Source: Isoetes taiwanensis
Taxonomy: Eukaryota > Streptophyta > Lycopodiopsida > Isoetales > Isoetaceae
Length of the DNA: 64,000 bases
Assembly: GCA_021234155.1 (NCBI GenBank)
Contig: JAJEKV010000018.1
Location: forward strand, 20,819,252-20,883,251
Reading direction: 5' to 3'
Position 1 is the first letter of the stretch, and every line of letters starts with the position of its first letter. Below are positions 21,100-34,060 of the stretch, one piece after another. The notes beneath the pieces are model-generated. The model saw nothing but the letters and a program-made list of their open reading frames with translations. It was not told the origin of the DNA and did no database searches. A program made the position numbers and the translations under genes.

Positions 21100-23640
21100 T
21101 AGGGATCTAATCTAGCAACACCTTTACTCCAAACATTAAACCCTCGTTGAAAGAGCCCAAGTGCCTTTTGGCGTTACCCGTGCCTATACCATCGATAATA
21201 GTTCTACATCTTTGTTTTGTGTATTGCAAACATAGGGTAATTTTTATTGAGCAGGTCATTACGATCTACCTTCTTTATACCCTAGACTCCTCATGAAGAA
21301 AGTTATGATCATAACTTCAAACAAAAAAGAGCTCGCCGAAGATTAGATCATGACAAAGATAATGGGAATATAAAACCTAAGGATAAACATGCCAGTTTCT
21401 CATGCAAACATGAAGAAAGTTACTCACATAACTCCAAACATATCGCTCCAAGGTTATGAATGGAATCCTAATCAGAACAAAAAGAGTAAAGCCATTGGGC
21501 ATTTTTTAATGTCATTTTTGCCCATATTTAGTTCTTTGCTCAAAGAAAGCTGGTGACACACTTTAAACCGTGATATCTCTATCAAAGGGCAAAGCTAAAC
21601 AATAAATTATAACCATCGCACCTAAAGATGTGCATAAAATACTGACTTTTGCCCATTATTGGGTCCATGATTTGCATTAGGCCAAAAGTACTATTGTTAC
21701 ATTTATGTGATTCTAATTTTTGAAAAAACTTTGAGTCAAGACACTTTAATGATGGCAAATATCACATTGAAATTATTGCAAAAGCCATTAGCAAAGATAA
21801 ACCTAAAAGGTTCTGATTCTCGAGCAAATATCCTACAGATCCTATTATTATGTCAAGTTCCATTGTTTTCGGAGAATCTGAATTTTCATCGACATATTCT
21901 AAGTTAAGAACGCCATCAAAAGGTAGATCTTTTTTCCACGGTGTGATTCATCTATCCAACAAACGTAGAAAAATCGAGAAAAACATGCATGTCTTGCATG
22001 TGCCATGTGCGCCAGGAAGGTCGGATGTAACCTATAGAAGTTTAAATATTTCCAAAATATATCATATTGGTAATTTTTGAAGCATTGAACTCAAATTCAA
22101 CACCCTATAGTGTAACAAACATTCAAAAGCTCTAGGTACCATTTTCCACATCCACAAAAGGTGGGTTAGACATGTTACACCGCAATCCAACCATTCAAAA
22201 GTTAGCTAGCCCATGGTAACTAAGAAAGGGATTAGCAGTGCAAAGAAAACCCCATTTTTATCCTTTTCCTTTTAGTGTAGAGAAAGAAATCATAAATCTA
22301 AACCATAAATAAATCGCTTTTATTGGACCATTTTGCCACAAATATCGTATATGTACTTAAAAAGGAAATTTTCCCCGTTTAATCATATTTACTATTTAAC
22401 TTTCAAACTCAAGAGCTAAGGTCTAAAATCTTAGCATTATAAGCAAACGAACCATAAACCATTTCCGGCTTTTCTAGTTTTTATTTGAAATTTCTATCCG
22501 AGATGTATATAGGCTTAATACGATAGAAAAAAAAGTGCAAAATGGATAGAAAATATCCTCATCATAAATCTAAATTATAGACAACAAAGCGAACCTCATC
22601 TAAGACACGTCCGTTAGTTAAATCTTCAACATTTCCATGGGTAGAATTTGTCTCGTGGATTCTCATAGACCGGGTGGAGATATCGCCATTTTCAGCCCTC
22701 ATACCGCTACTTTGCTAATGACGGTAATGACATTGCTAGCATCAAAATTTTGTTTCTACTACTAGGGTACTCAGGGTTACTCCAAAATCTTTCCTTCTCT
22801 CTTTTGTTCTTGGCTCCGGAGAGGGACGACCTCGCTTGGGTGCCATCTTCTCAAAAGCAGAAGCTTCAAAAAGCGCTAGGTTTAAGCGGAGTTTGCATGA
22901 AATTCACAAAGCAGAGGGAAAAGATAGCATACCTTTTTCCTTTGCCTGTCCATGTCCATAAATCAAATAGCCCAGCCATTAATTTGGGCGGTCGCTCCTT
23001 CAATGCCTTAAAACCTCACGAAATCTGGTCATTTCAGGAGATAGCCCTAATGTTATTCTTGCTCCTTGGTAAATCTAAAATGAAATTGTTATGTGAAATA
23101 TTTCTAGATTTCCCAAATATTCTCATGTTCCCTTGGGGCCGAATCAGGGGTATTTTCTCAATTGAGAAAAGTAATTAGGTCTAGGTCCCTAAGTTTGTTT
23201 AAGTGGCTAAATGTTGGTCCTTAGAAAACTAAGAGTCAAATGCCATACCACCAAGGGGTCATAATTATCAAGGTTAGAACCCATAGTGTATTTTTATTTT
23301 AGGGTGCCTCAAGATAATATCTTATTTACTTGACCCATATGGGACACAAGCAACAAAAATAAATTAAGGGAGAATATGGAGATTATGTCAACCGCATTAA
23401 TGTAGGTTTGTACAATGGTCGAGATGACAAAAATGCCACCTTCCAAATACAATGGTCACACGGTGTGATAAGACCTTCAACGACACCCATTTTCTATTTT
23501 ATATCTCAATTTACGGAAGAAACTCAGCCTTAGTGTATCAAATTTGGCTGGGTATTTTTAGAAACTTTCATACACCATGACCGCTAAAATGTGACAGTCC
23601 ACAAAACACCCAATTTTATATATATTTATATGTATATAGC
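21100..23640. repeat. Imperfect direct repeat R1 (~2.5 kb)
   Basis: Recurs in the same orientation at 28,200-31,020, beginning GGATCTAATCTAGCAACACC at 21,103 and 28,203 and ending near a CATACACCAT block at about 23,570 and 30,940, each next to TA-rich sequence. Differences include many small indels. It brackets the reverse-transcriptase region like an LTR or Penelope-type pseudo-LTR. Ends lack an obvious TG...CA. Confidence 0.85.
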
Positions 23641-24039
23641 ACCTACCTCCTTCCGCATAGTAGGGTCTTTTGGTGTGTCTCACGCAATTCTTTCATTTTA
23701 TTAGCACTACATAAGTACTAGGTAGATGGGGGTTTACCTAGCAAAGGTTGCTAGGACCCCTACCACCCATATAAATACAAAAATGATAAAAAATGATGCA
23801 GATTCCTCGAAAATCTAAAAGCCTAAAGATTAAGATTCATCAAAAATAATAATAGTATGTACAGTGGTGCACCATTGCCTTTAAAAGCCTTAGCTTGAGT
23901 CCCCAAACATTGAAAGTTAGCCGGGAAAGTCTTGTTTGAGAACCTTCTCTACATTCTTAAAGATAGTTCTCTTTGTCAAAACCGTTCTTTACCTAAACAA
24001 TCCATAATTTTGAATAGGTCTTTTTGCTTCTTCCATCTT

Positions 24040-25740
24040 CGCTGAACATAAAGGCCGGCATAACTTGTGAGCAAACCACCTTACTCGGCTTGAAAGATGC
24101 CTACCGCTCCATCACGTATTTCTTGGCAACAAAAAGGCAAAGTCTCTCTTTATCATATTTGAGGTTACAAACACACCTATAGCCGCGTTCAAGATATGAA
24201 TCTTCATATCTAGGAAACAAGCGGTCATCATCCTTAACTTTTATTCTCATCAACACCGATGAAATCTTTTGTCTCATTCTTAATTTCAACCAATAAAATT
24301 AAGGTCATAAATCCAAAGTCTTTTTTTTATCAAAGAACTCAAGAGGATTCCCACAATTCACAAGTAGTAGATCATCCATATATCTAAAAGAACTATTAAA
24401 TCCGCAATATCCTCGTATCTTCCTTTCCTTGCAGGGGCCTTTTAGGATGAAATTTAACTCATTCCAGCTAAATACAATTGCACCTAATTTGGTGAAGATG
24501 AGAAACCCATCGGTATGCCGCATTGTTGTTTCGGTGTACGCCATTATTGCATAACCAGCAGGTTTCTAATAACCATTCATTGCTGTAAATGAGGTTAATT
24601 CTAGTCATTTTCTGCCCAACATTCAAAGTTGTTTATCACCGTGATCCCATTTGTAGTCAAACTCAAGACTATTATTATTACCCTTGGTTTTAATCCATAA
24701 TTTGTTATTCTTGTGAACTAGACCTACGGTATGTAAAAGGCTGCATTAATGACATCCTCATGGCCGACATATCCCGTCTCACCATCTAGAGGTATACATT
24801 CATAACATTTTGTCACATCAGCGACAAACAAGCTAAAGATCTTTTCAGGGAAGATTAAGGGCCACCTCATAACCTGAATTGATCATCCAATTTGGATTAA
24901 GGTTTTTCCACCAAAAAGATTTGAAACTCTTACAAAAGGTCCCTAGAGACCTCGGGCCGAGATATCAGAATACTTTTAAGGCAAACGGTAATCAAGCTAG
25001 CAATATCGGAAAAAATTGAATTGTGTGCATTTGTGATCCAAATGAGCTATTTTATAGGCTTTGTAGATACAACAAAAGATACCTGTAATGGTAAAGGTGG
25101 TAGGCACCAAGAGGGAGGTGCGAGGATTTATGTCACGGTTAATAATGCATTTCAATATGTTGTGAATAACTCCGACAACTCCATCCTAATGTCAATCATG
25201 TTTTTCTGAGGACATAAAATGATCACGTGAGTCTTTCAAGAGCTAAATTCTTAGCTAATTGTGGGCACATGAAGCTCGGGTTGTTTTGTAGCTTTATCAA
25301 CGCCTCGCTAATGTAAAAGATTTTTACCACCCATTTGAGATTTTTATCGCTATTAGGTCTTCCTCAACACGTAGTGTTTTGATTTTACCTTCTGTCCGTG
25401 AAGGTACTCTTTCATCATGCCATAAGCCATTTCACGGGCAGCTCTATATTTGTGTATACCCTCATCAATGGGTTTGATATCAAATCATGAAGAATGAAAA
25501 AGATCTCAAACTTTCCACAACTGTCTTCATACACTCATTTATATTGAGAGTCTGATGGGTATATGATTTAACCCTTTCATAAACACCCTCTTAAATTTTA
25601 CTGTTCTGTATGATGTTTATATCCGTGGTTAGAACATGTCCCAACTTGGGATCTATGTATCCGTAGATCTCTGTTAGAACACGGGCTTGGAGCATGCATC
25701 CCTCAACAAAGAGAGAAAGGTTTGTATCGTGATCCATTAA
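24040..25740 (-). pseudogene. Reverse transcriptase, non-copia/non-gypsy type, degraded
   Basis: Minus-strand text in order: TNLSLFVEGCMLQARVLTEI and GYIDPKLGHVL (25,620-25,740); IWITNAHNSIFSDIASLI with CLKSILISRPEVSRD (24,940-25,050), a template-side motif region; motif A LFVADVTKCYECIPLDG (24,785-24,835) with its Asp; motif B QQCGIPMGFSSSP (24,491-24,529); motif C RYMDDLLLVN (24,356-24,385) with the Asp pair; then a basic C-terminal stretch to about 24,100. GIPMG followed by YMDD and 'ADVTKCYxxIP' does not match Ty1/copia or Ty3/gypsy; Penelope-like elements or the single-copy rvt class are possible. At least three frameshifts or stops separate the motifs. Confidence 0.7.
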
Positions 25741-27900
25741 CTTAGGGGAGGTATTTCCACCCAATCACCGCCTTGTCTAGTGCCTTTATTCCTTCCTCTC
25801 CACAAAAGAGAGGTTCTACTTTTCTAATATAGTCTTGAACCTTGATAGCATCCATTAGTCCAGATGTATAGACAAGATGGATAGTGATCTTCTTTTCCTT
25901 ATTCTCCTCAAGATCCTATCCGGTTGTAACATCTTTAGTTAGCCATCTAGTGGGCCTCTCTACAAGTACCCCGCTTAATGGAGAAAGATCTAGATAAGAA
26001 AGGGAATATATGTAAAATCCAGACATTTTCCCTAACATTTAACAAATGAGTCGGGTTTGTATTTGAATCTGCATGGGTCACTTTTATAGGAAAGCTCAAG
26101 AAATCAGGTCTAGGTCCGATACAATGAGTAGTATTATCCTCCTTCATAAAACACTTTATTCTATTTATGAATCGCATTATAACCAACACCGCTACGAATG
26201 AGGATCGTGTAAAGCAAAGGCGCGTGAAGTAAGGCGGTGACTATTTGCCGATTATATACAAAACAAGTCCATGTGCAAAAAAGTCAACGTATTTAAGCGG
26301 TCTTGAAAACAAAATTGAAATAGAACGCGAAGAACTTACTTTGGAAACTTCATTCAAGAAGGTCACAGTTTGTATCGTCGCCAGAAACATCTTCACCCAT
26401 CATTTTTGCTTTTGTGACGGACAATTCTCCCCGTGTTGATAGGTCCTGGAATAAACCCGCATGCAGATGTTGAGCTGTACTATATTTTTTCAGCCTCAAC
26501 GATTTTCTCGATTCTTCTTCTTCCATGAACATTTTAGGTGGGTAGTAGCATCTTGTCATGTTGTTGGATGAAAAGTGCTATTTGAGCCCCTTCTCTTATT
26601 CTTTGTTTTGGGAGGTCTCCCACTTTCCAACCGTTCCTTAGTTACAAAATTATGCGGATCAATCATCATTTTCGTAGCTACAACCAATTGTAAGCTGCCA
26701 TACTTTTCTTTGTATGTGTCTACTTTTCGGATTCATTGCGGATCGTGTGGCCATTTAAGCCGCCATATGCCTAAATTTGAAGTAGGCCACATGGGCAGGT
26801 TGCAAACTTTTACTGAAGCTTGGTGGAGAGCATATTAATAAGCTGCGAGAAAGGCGTGTAGGCGGTCCTTTTGAGGTACACATCTTGCCAAGGTTATTGA
26901 GGATATACCAAATGCCTTGGTCAAACCATCATGATATTTTCATTGCATTTATTATTAGGGAGCATGTCACAAGCACACTTGAAATATAGATAAAGACCTC
27001 CATATTTTTGATTATAAATCTGCTGCCGGGCCACTGACCATTGCCATATGGTTTTGATTAATGTAGATTCCATTGGGGCATGTGCCACTCTTTTCTCAAA
27101 TGCCCTCATGTACCAAAGGGGCGTCAATTTTGGTCTTGTCGAGGAGCTATACTCACCTTATCCGAGGTTTTTATAGAAGTTCACTAATAGTGTATCATTG
27201 ATATGCGACCATGAACTTCCAAAAGTTTAGAAATAGGTGCGAGTCCCTAAGTTCTTAGCTTTGCCAAAGGACTTGGTCATATTCTTCAGCGATGCTTCTA
27301 CGGGCGTGTGTGATAGCATGGGAAAAAGCTGGTGTTAGGTAGATCAAGTGTCACTCGGTGCCATGGCGTTGTTCATTCACTTTGTGTGTTACGCATATGC
27401 TTCTTTTACAGTTCTCTATCTTTTCTTTCTCTTGGGATTGCAGTCCCATGCTGTTATTCTTCTTGAGCATTGTTTCAAGGATAGGAGCCTTAGGGGTATT
27501 GTCCCTTTTGAAAGGTATTTCTTTAGCTTTACCTTTTTGTCTTTATTTAGCTTTTATTTGCTTTTGTTTGGAATTTGTAACATTCCTTCATTACGCAGCC
27601 TTCCTATTTTTTCAAAGTGCTGCAGGAATTGCATATCCACACACAAAATGTGTCTTACATTCTTGTAAAATACAATAATTTTCAACGTGATATGAGTACC
27701 GGAGGCTTTTTTCATCTTGAGTAAGTATTCCAATACCATTGTGAATCTTCAATTTGAGCCCACAGTACCTGCGTCCAGAGCACCGGCTCAATATTAATGA
27801 TTTTGCTGCACACTTTACACACCCTCTCTTGATTAAAAGTGATGTAAGCATTTGAGGCATTGCTTGAGTACTTGGCATAGGATTTTGGTGAACTAAGTTT
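25741..27900 (-). pseudogene. Probable 5' coding part of the RT element
   Basis: Minus-strand fragments read as protein but no domain is recognised: an ITIHLVYTSGLMDAIKVQDY and FCGEEGIKALDKAVIGW stretch at 25,770-25,900; EEEESRKSLRLKKYS at 26,480-26,530; WYMRAFEKRVAHAP at 27,065-27,115; and a Cys-rich CVKCAAK...CSGRRYCGLK at 27,745-27,825 that might be a zinc-binding N-terminus. Frame changes prevent a gene model. Same strand as the RT and between the same direct repeats. Confidence 0.4.
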
Positions 27901-28179
27901 CCTAAGTTCAGGGAATCAAAACGCTTCGTGAGTATTCTACGTTAACATTGACTCCATTACAGCATCTGTGCAAATGGTTACATAATGGAGTACCCATCTT
28001 ATTCACGAGTGTGATTGAAAGGAAAGTTAAAACATGTCTATATGATGACAATCATATTTAAAAACGTGTTAACAAACTCTCATATGCCTGGTGCATCGAG
28101 ACAAATTTAGAATTAAGCATGGTAAAGCGGGGAAGGCATGGGTTATCACATCCTGGGGAACAAAAGCAAAAGTTTGGGT

Positions 28180-30987
28180 ATATATACCTAGCTGATTACT
28201 ACGGATCTAATCTAGCAACACCTTTTCTCCAAACATTAAACCCTCGTTGGTGCTTGAGCCCAAGTCTGCCTGCGTTACCCGAGGCCTATACCATCGATGT
28301 GATTCTACATCTTTGTTTTGTGTATTGCAAACATAGTCTTACTTTTTTATTAGGCAGGTCGATTACGAATCTACCTTCTTTATACCCTAGACTCCTCATA
28401 GAAGAAGTTATGATCATAACTTCAAACAAAAAGAGCTCTGGCACGGCCAAGAAGATTAGATCATGACAGCATAATGGGAATATAAAACCTAAGGATAAAC
28501 ATGCAAAGCCTCTCATAAATATGAAAAAAGTTACTCACATAACTCCAAACATATCGCTCCAAGGTTATGAATGGAATCCTAATCAGAACAAAAGAGTAAA
28601 AGCCATTGGGCATTTTTAATGTCATTTTGCTTATTTGTTGGTTATACGAAGAAAGCGGTGGTGACACACTTTAAACGGAGACATCTCTCTATCAAAGGGC
28701 AAAGCTAAACAATAAATTATAACCACTTTGCACCTAAAGATGTGCATAAAATCTGACTTTTTACCCATTATTGGGTCCATGATTTGCATTAGGCCAAAAA
28801 GTACTATTGTATTACATTTATGTGATTCTAATTTTAGGAAAAACTTTGAGTCAAGACACTTAATGATGGCAAATATCACATTGAAAATTCTTTTTGAAAG
28901 CCATTAGCGACATAAAAGCAGAAAGGTTTTACAGATTTCGAGCAAATATCATGCAGCATCCTATTATGTCAATTCCATTGTTTTTCCAGAGAAATCTGAA
29001 TTTTCATCGAGGACATATTCTAAGTTAAGAGCGTCATCAAAAGGTAGATCTTTTTCCCACGCGTGATTCATCTATCAACAACCCGAGAAAATGAGAGAAA
29101 AACATGCATATCTTGCATGTGCCATGTGCAACAGAAGGTCAGATGTAACCTATAAATAAAATATTTCCAAAATATATCATATTGGTAATTTTTTGAAGCA
29201 TTGAACTCAGTCCAACACGGCCATAGTGTAGCAATGATTCAAAAACCATTTTCATCCACATCCACAAAGGTGGGTTAGACATGTTACACCGTAATCAACC
29301 ATTCAAAGTTAGCCTAATTTGGGTAACTAAGAAAGGGATTAGCAGGTAAGCAAAAGAAAAACCCTGTTTTATCCTTTTCCTTTTTAGTGTAAAAGAAAGG
29401 CGAGAGAAAAGAAGCCAAATCTTGAAACTATTTCATAAATGTTTTTTGATTTTAGTAGATCGTGTTATATACGGATGGGTCATGTACTAAAACATATGGA
29501 AGCCTCCTATTAAATCACATTTTTCCTTTGTTAAACTTTAGGCATTCAAGAGTTAATGTACAAGAAATGCATTACATGCCAAAAACGACAAAACATTTTG
29601 ACACATCTGTTTTAGAGGCTACGAGTTGGATGCAACTTTAGATTTAAAAAGCAGAGATGCAAATGGCTTAGGAAACCCTCATCATAAATCTAAGAATATA
29701 GACAACAAGCGGAACCTCATCTGGGGCCTTGATACGGTTAGTTAGATCTCATAAACATTTCCATCGATGGGGTACATCTCGAGATTATCATATGCGGGTG
29801 TAGGAATTTATTCTGACTCGATGGTACTTTGCCCTAACAACCACAGTAAGCATTGCTTGCATCAAAATTCTTGTTTCTACTAAGGGCACTCGGGTTTTAC
29901 CCCAAAATCTTTCCTTCTCTCATTTCTTAGCTCGAGGAGGAATGGAAATTTCGTTTAGGTGCCATCTTCTCGAAATTAAGAGCTTACCAAGGCGCCTATG
30001 TTTAAGCAGTTTGCATAGAAAGTCCACAGGCGGAAAAAGTGGCAGCCACCTTGTATTTTCTTTCCTTTTACTGGTCATGACTGCCATAAATCAGGTATTG
30101 CGCTCCCATTACTTTGGGTCAGACCACTAAGTCACGTTACCCTAAAACCTCCTACTACAAAATCTGATGCGAAATTTCATAGAAATATTTCAAAACAATG
30201 TTATTCTCATGCTCCCTTGGGTAGTCAGCCTATTTAATTTTCTTATGAAGCGGTCTTTATTGAGTCTAAGTCCAAAATCTTGTGATAATGGCAATATGTT
30301 GGCCCTCAAAAAGCAAGAATAGGGGGTCAAACATACTCAAAGGTAGAACCCATAGTAAAAGCTACAAGGAATTGCCTAATATATCTTAAACACTTTAGGC
30401 AGGGATCTCGTCTAAAGGAACAGAAAGAATAATAATATGAATTTGTCCACCAAAAGCTATACAATGGTGGAAATAGCAATGAAATATCTCCTTTCAAGGT
30501 AGAGGAATGATTATGGTATTCGCTGACCATCTTTATTTTATTTTATTTTATATGGAAGACTACTTTAGTGTATCAAAGGGGAGTTGGCAAAGTATCGAAA
30601 ACTTCTGTCTGACAAGCCCACTTAATAGGACAGTCGATACAGCTTTAGGCCACAAAAATAAAAATTAAGGAGGACAATTCTTATCAAAGGTAGAACCCAT
30701 ATTATTATAATTATGAGAGTGCCGGTATTATACCATGTATGTTTTAGACAAAGATGTGACTAGATGAGTAGGAGAAAAGCTATCCTTTTGAACCAAGGCC
30801 ATACAATGGTCACATATGGCCAATGCCACCTTCAAAGATAAAGGAGGGCATGATTAGAGTCAATAGGCGACCATCTCAATTTGCTGGAAAACTTCAGGCC
30901 TTGGTAATCTCGAGACTTGGCTAGGGATTTTTAGAAAATTCCATACACCATATTCAACTAAATGTGGCCAGTCTGAAAGCAGTAATG

Positions 30988-31018
<31 letters not shown>

Positions 31019-31020
31019 AA
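28180..31020. repeat. Imperfect direct repeat R2 (~2.8 kb)
   Basis: Second copy of 21,100-23,640. It is longer because 30,220-30,900 holds an internal duplication: GGTAGAACCCATA occurs at about 30,342 and 30,692, each followed by similar text, against once in R1 (about 23,273). Ends at the (TA)n at 30,988-31,016. Confidence 0.85.
30988..31016. repeat. (TA)n tract at the end of R2
   Basis: TA dinucleotides with one GTA interruption, matching the position of TA-rich sequence at the end of R1. Confidence 0.9.
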
Positions 31021-31079
31021 TCTTTATACTAGCGGTTTACCTTATGAAATTTGTACAAATCAACTAGAAGCCAAAATCT

Positions 31080-32670
31080 GAGCTATCCAATGAAGATTCT
31101 ACTAGATTCCCCAGGCTCTGGAAATATTCCCCCTAGGCTATATGAGATGCCATTAATGTTCCCCTATATTCCTTAAGATCCCATGATGATTCCTCGAGAT
31201 CCTTTACAATTCGATAAACATTAGTTAAATTGCCTAATATTTTATGAAGGTTCCATTTTGTACTCTGATGATTGTACAAATTTGACTAGAACTCCAATTC
31301 AAAATCATACGATGAAGGTTCCATAGAGATTCTCTAGATTCTTCCTTAGATTTCCAAAAATTATCTCAAGATTCCTCTAGATTGCCCAAGATGCCAGCTA
31401 GATTCTCCTAGATTCTGTTAGATTCTATGAAGATTTCTCTGCAAGCACACCTAATATCAAAGATTCTCCTAGATCCTCTTGGATTTTCTCCTAGATTTCC
31501 TAAGGTTGCACAAAGATTTCCCTAAATTCTTAAGATTCTATAAAGATTCTCCTAATTTTTTGGGAATTATCCCAAGATGCCACTAGATTCACCAAGATTC
31601 TATGTAAATTCATTCAAAATTTCAAGGATTCATTCAAATTTTGTAAAGATTCCCCTATATTCTCAAAGATTTTATGAAGATTCCTTTGGATTCTCCGAAA
31701 TTCTCAAAGATTTTCATGAGATTCGCATAGATTCCCCTAGATTTCAAAAGGTTGTTTCAAGATTCACCTAGATTTCGCATGATTCTATGTAGATACTCTT
31801 CGATTTCCTTAGATTCTATGAAGATTCCTTTAGGTTCTCCAAAATTTCATCAAGATCCCCCTCGATTATTAAAGATTTTATGAAGATTCCTTTAGATCCT
31901 ATGAAGTTCCTAGACTTCATCAAGATTCTTCTAGATTCCCAAAGATTCTCTAAAGATTCACATAAATTCCCCAAGATTCTATGTAGATTCTTATAGACTC
32001 TCTAAGATCCTAAGAAGATTTCCGTAGATGCTCAAATATTCTATGAAGATTTCCTTCGATTCCCTTAGATCCCCTCGAGATTCCCCTAGATTCCTAAAGA
32101 TTGCCCCAAAATTCACCTAGATTCTCCACGATTCTATGTAGATTCTCTTGGACATCCTTAGATTCTATGAAGATTCCTCTAGATTCTCAAAGATTTCATT
32201 AAGATCTCCTTAGATATTTAAGGATTTTATGAAGATTCCTGTAGATACCCTTAGATCCTATGAAGATTCCCTTGATTTCTTCAAGATTCCTCAAGATTAT
32301 ATGTAAATTCATTAAAATTTTCAAGCATTCATTCAAATTTTGTAAAGATTCCCCTAAGATTCTCAAAGATTTTCATGAGATTCCCATAGATTCCCCTATA
32401 TTTCAAAAGGTTGTTTCAAGATCCGCCTAGATTTCCCACGATTCTATGTGTAGATACTTTTCGATTCCCTTAGATTCTATAAAGATTCCTTTAGGTTCTC
32501 CAAAATTTCATCAAGATTCCCCTCGATTATTAAAGATTTTATGAAGATTCCTTTAGATCTTATGAAGTTCCTTTAGGTTCTCTAAGATTCTCTTAGATTC
32601 CCAAAGATTCTCTAAAGATTCATATGAACTCCCCAAGATTCTATGTAGATTTTCATAGACTCTCTAAGAA
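31080..32670 (+). repeat. Right TAGATTC minisatellite array, block 1
   Basis: Degenerate repeats of TAGATTC, AAGATTCC and TATGAAGATTC in units of roughly 11-24 bp. A higher-order copy is visible: a CTATGTAAATTCATT(C/A)AAA(A/T)TTTC block and its following ~290 bp at about 31,600 recur at about 32,297. Inverted relative to 20,170-20,955. Confidence 0.85.
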
Positions 32671-33319
32671 TCACGATCAAGTTAGCTCCAAGCTGCGGCG
32701 GAGCGATGCCAAAGCACCACTCTTTGGAAAGTTCTCGGCGAGAAGAATCAAATGGTGTAGGTCCCACCTTCATCCAGGCCCCTCTTTGCAAGTTTTAGGC
32801 CCTTGAAGGTGATTATACAAAGAAGCTTCCTAGAAAGTCTATTCATTAATGATAGTGTCACCTCATTAACTTTTAAATTAAATAAGGATGCCACCTCACC
32901 TCTTTTAATAAAGAAATTGTAATTTAATAAAAATTTAATGGTTAAGATTTCTCCTCCCTTTTTTGATCCAGCGGTTAAGATTAATTTGCACCAAAAACAC
33001 ATTTTAAGGGACCTTCCTTGCACCTTCCCTTAAAAAATCAAGGGCCAAGATTTCTCGCGTGCCGGATCCGCGATCGAGGGATGGGGAGCATGCCCCATGC
33101 ATGCCCCATGCATGCCCCCCATCAAATCCAAAGGCCGTTGTCGCGCCACCTCAAAAAATGGACGGCCGAGATTAATCTCTACATAACTTTAACCCCCCAT
33201 AGGACCCATAAAGTAATTGTATATATATAACAGATATATATATATATATACAAAGAAATTTTACCGATCCTACGATTGCATGTTCCTACGATGCAAATTT
33301 CTTTGTCGGTGCATTTTTT
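32671..33319. other. Unique spacer inside the minisatellite, with (AT)n at 33,219-33,250
   Basis: No gene seen. CATGCCCCATGCATGCCCC makes a short local repeat at about 33,090-33,118, and ACGATTGCATGTTCCTACGA with flanks lies at 33,272. The spacer separates two blocks of the right array. Confidence 0.5.
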
Positions 33320-34060
33320 CAAGATTGCAAAGATTACCTCAAGATTCCTCTAGTGTAGATTTCTAAAGATTTTATAAAGATTCCCTTAGAATCTCATAAG
33401 TACCCTTAGATTTCATGAGACTTCCTTAGGTTTTATGGGATTCTCTTAGATTCTATGAAGATTCTTTTGGATTCCCCGAGCTTCCCTTTAATTTTATGAG
33501 ATTTAGTTAGATTCTCCTAGATTTTATGAGATTGCCTTGGATTCTAGGCCTAGGGTTTTACCTTGATTGATGTGAAAACTTGGTTACACAAAGTCTTGAT
33601 AGCTAGATGCCAAACATAATTTTTGCTAGGCTTTTGTCTCGATATTTAAATAAGCTTGTATATGCTTCTTCATACAGGTTGATGGCATTTTAATTCCTCT
33701 TGATGGAATTGTTATAGTATATGCTTATTTGAGTGTAAATGTACATATGTTGTCTAAGAATGGGTTTTGAGAAATTTGCGACAAGATTCTCCTAGATCCC
33801 ATTAAGATTCTCTAAGACTATTTAAGATTCCATAAACTAGATTTCCTCAAGATTCCCCTAGATTCGTTCAAGATTCCATTGGATTCTTTAAGATTATCTT
33901 AGGATTTTTCGATAAATTCCTTAGATTAAACTAACATTCTCTTAAGATTCTATAGATTTTCTCCTAGATTCTTTAAGATTCCACGAAGCTTCCCTTAGAT
34001 TCCTTAGGATTCTAGAAAGATTCTCTTGGAAGGTTCTCTCAGAAATTTTGCACAATTCTT
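33320..34060 (+). repeat. Right TAGATTC minisatellite array, block 2
   Basis: Same repeat language as block 1 (TAGATTC, AAGATTCC), interrupted at 33,545-33,770 by unique sequence. Confidence 0.75.

Noticed and set aside
31080-32670. CRISPR-like array
   Set aside because: Repeat units are short, degenerate and lack constant repeats with unique spacers; a minisatellite in a plant genome.
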